NCBI GenBank assembly: GCA_964606695.1
Contig: CAZSHG010000005.1
Coordinates: forward strand, 62,001-126,000
Direction: 5' to 3'
From: CAZSHG01 sp964606695 [NCBI: uncultured bacterium]
GTDB lineage: Bacteria > UBP14 > UBA6098
Length of the DNA: 64,000 bases
Positions 63,301 to 64,000 of this stretch are shown in pieces. The notes under the pieces were generated by a model that worked only from the letters and a program-made list of their open reading frames with translations, was not told the origin of the DNA and did no database searches. The translations under genes and the position numbers were made by a program. Each line of letters begins with the position of its first letter. Position 1 is the stretch's first letter.

Positions 63301-63700
63301 TTACGGATTAATTCCGACCTGGGGAGATACATTTGAAATAGAAATATATATCTGCGACAATCCCGATTTATGCGATCCGAACTGCACTACCACCGTATGG
63401 AGTTTTCACATGGAACCTCCGACTGTTTGCGAAGCTATACCCAATCCCTTCTCCCCTAATGGGGATAACATAAACGACGTCGTTTTGTTCGACTATCCGC
63501 ATAGATATATCGGAAGCGCTACGTTGCAGATATTCGATATTAAGAACGTCCTAATGTATGAGGGCAATATCAATCAGGAACGCAGAACATGGACAGGTAA
63601 GGATAATTTTGGTTCGGGGCTTGCGCCGGGACTTTATTTGTATATAATTAAAAAGGAAGGCAGAATCATTTGCAACGGAACGGTTGTTTTAGTTAGATAA
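60353..63700 (+). CDS. Secreted companion protein with two MAM/jelly-roll-like domains and A-B Ig modules
   Basis: A 1115-residue exported protein from GTG 60353 (MKKPALFLMAVMVPIFFLFA signal; the ATG two bases earlier is followed at once by TGA). Residues about 60-290 (YFEDFESGPGGWTQ, FSFWTWWEVECIDI) and 390-600 (YIGFWYWLDVHYNP, FFIDDFRLS) look like two lectin/MAM-type jelly-roll domains. From about 704 there are Ig-like modules of the same A/B kinds as the giant upstream protein (SITACEYQDIVIDLFD matches it closely). The C-terminus, PNPFSPNGDNINDVV ... IICNGTVVLVR, matches the giant's end. Confidence 0.82.
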   Translation: MKKPALFLMAVMVPIFFLFAETTREQRLEDYYTSNLDRVVVLPEPAERPLLVPVPYFEDFESGPGGWTQTAFTVYCQWQRMTDPELTSVHPDIYGDMVVFGDPAPANLPSAHSGRNCWWYGSPENGTFIGEPFDHFPLFPYSGGNSYVNHGGYLTSPLFETSALPSITFSFWTWWEVECIDIDQYDMMFIEVSSDAGATWDTINWLNPPFARLPGWDGYESYSSGGWLESGIWIKWTYFLETEWTGHDIMVRFEFDTRDNLYNGFRGWMIDDVYVSGGIEEPRLQREGSYPESLAVADCDITPNPFPFDFEVTNTGGEAAFDVILDLELPPNMSISSGFDIVTLGTVLPDDIRNTHWELLIDPIPLYDTTICWEVILTSADSLIGYIDDFEGDDRLFTGSGGLDYCDVRRSGGPDEAISGLGVAGIPSSGPETEYGELEHAFLTSETFNIAGWTEAYIGFWYWLDVHYNPIWTTDGEDGFLVEYQIDGGSWEQLDEFGVGILIPRYDAYIDEWVENPLANRMTYCEPTDGEWVEVVSQNLIEMGVVSPGDDIRFRFIFASDDTLNGEGFFIDDFRLSTHQYPVGPYLHTFCMDVPGLHTPNVILVMPLDSSSSSCPDQSLVINTGGEALIDTYGVIIRADDTIRYAFEEGNMMVDTDNGVVIATPNTGQYWSEGWHNIALDTCFNILGCNLDSTLHWSFLSDRTPPEIALVDPPGGVFHNEVSAPTTANIEDTLTGVGSSTLAVIYCGETYEYPHSALTWDGSEFTFYPESTGTGLTWEDCGEFCVIAGDDPVYCEPNADTVCFPIIIDFSTPWAELVLPPTGSITACEYQDIVIDLFDSTGIYQDGAELVVDGVRHVSGISSEIVIEYDRLVYTPFMRWNHNDTVNFALELFYNIHGTPNTDTLRSYFIVDLEPPEVDPLSPQPGQMQFASDVHIDAGLSDSPAGLDIHTIVLNFMGRAFDLTDLNWSGDDWSGYINLEPSVYGLIPTWGDTFEIEIYICDNPDLCDPNCTTTVWSFHMEPPTVCEAIPNPFSPNGDNINDVVLFDYPHRYIGSATLQIFDIKNVLMYEGNINQERRTWTGKDNFGSGLAPGLYLYIIKKEGRIICNGTVVLVR

Positions 63701-63732
63701 ATCACGATTCTTCTTATTATTTCGGAGCATAG

Positions 63733-64000
63733 ATGAAAAAAATCGCCCTATTCCTATTTTTGATATTCTCGATATCGGCTTTCGGTGCTGGAGCCGTCGA
63801 GCAGTTTATTAACTACGGAATTGGCACCATACCGTTTTCACCTGTAATAGGCGATATAGACGGCGACGGCTGGCCGGAAATCGTCATATCGTCACGATCG
63901 ACCGGGTCGTTGTCTTCGAGTAGTGGTCGCGTTCGCGCGGTTCGCATAAACGAGGACAGCACTATTACTACTTTGTGGAATCGCGATTACGGGAGGGCCT
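63733..64000 (+). CDS. FG-GAP repeat secreted protein, N-terminal part
   Basis: An open frame from ATG 63733 continues to the window end (89 complete codons). The signal peptide MKKIALFLFLIFSISAFGAG is followed by an FG-GAP-type loop PVIGDIDGDGWPEIVISS. GGAG lies 6 bases upstream. It starts 32 bases after the previous gene, so it probably belongs to the same operon of exported proteins. Confidence 0.8.
   Translation, partial: MKKIALFLFLIFSISAFGAGAVEQFINYGIGTIPFSPVIGDIDGDGWPEIVISSRSTGSLSSSSGRVRAVRINEDSTITTLWNRDYGRA

Overview
The window is one stretch of a Gram-negative bacterial chromosome. The main evidence is lipid A synthesis (lpxB, an LpxL/HtrB-type acyltransferase), an outer-membrane assembly lipoprotein (BamD) and OmpA-type proteins. 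Many exported proteins end in a 'PNPFNS...' domain of the type IX secretion (T9SS) sorting type, and others resemble DUF5683, DUF6029, Omp28, FG-GAP and PEGA proteins. That mix points to the FCB superphylum or a neighbouring uncultured phylum (Cloacimonadota, WOR-3 or TA06-like). This placement is inferred from protein families, not from a marker-gene tree. No rRNA gene, CRISPR array or T9SS machinery gene is present. Genes are densely packed, and several clear promoters are close to TTGACA-N16/17-TATAAT.

Layout. 1-5830 (+): the end of the alpha ribosomal operon (infA end, rpmJ, rpsM, rpsK, rpsD, rpoA, rplQ), running without a break into a small membrane protein, a Gfo/Idh/MocA dehydrogenase and lpxB. 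5910-8650 (-): pmbA-tldD. 8822-9739 (+): a secreted sorting-domain protein. 9740-12573: a terminator, a 21-bp tandem repeat, then (-) a lipoprotein, a lipid A acyltransferase and a membrane metallopeptidase. 12763-20493 (-): an envelope cluster rich in thiol-redox proteins (a DUF6029-like protein, a TlpA-like thioredoxin, two Omp28-like proteins, a NapH-like polyferredoxin and a 56-residue CxxC membrane peptide). 20499-26382 (-): HU, a lytic transglycosylase with nine LysM domains, a CTP/ATP-dependent lipid kinase-like membrane protein and an acyl-CoA ligase. 26580-31864 (+): a glycolytic operon (PPi-type phosphofructokinase, lipoprotein, gap, pgk, tpiA, secG) ending in tRNA-Leu(GAG).

31865-33605 is the only clearly accessory segment: two degraded tyrosine recombinases next to the tRNA, a second 21-bp tandem array, and a possible degenerate att copy. 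33617-40352 (-): a secreted protein, adenine deaminase, nadD, bamD, a TPR protein and rimO. 40562-48251 (-): two OmpA proteins with thrombospondin type 3 repeats, an unusually acidic ribosomal protein S1, and cmk. 48426-51473 (+): an FG-GAP secreted protein, an iron-sulfur protein and DUF4416. 51470-51982 (-): DUF5683. 52138-64000 (+): a giant 2720-residue VWA/Ig-like surface protein, a related 1115-residue protein sharing its C-terminus, and the start of another FG-GAP protein.

The most interesting items are: the giant cysteine-patterned A-B repeat protein and its companion; the exported thiol/iron-sulfur cluster; the two unlinked 21-bp arrays encoding the same heptad-like pattern; a strong terminator-like hairpin that contains the start codon of an OmpA gene; mutually exclusive hairpins at 12651-12750; and the decayed element at tRNA-Leu.
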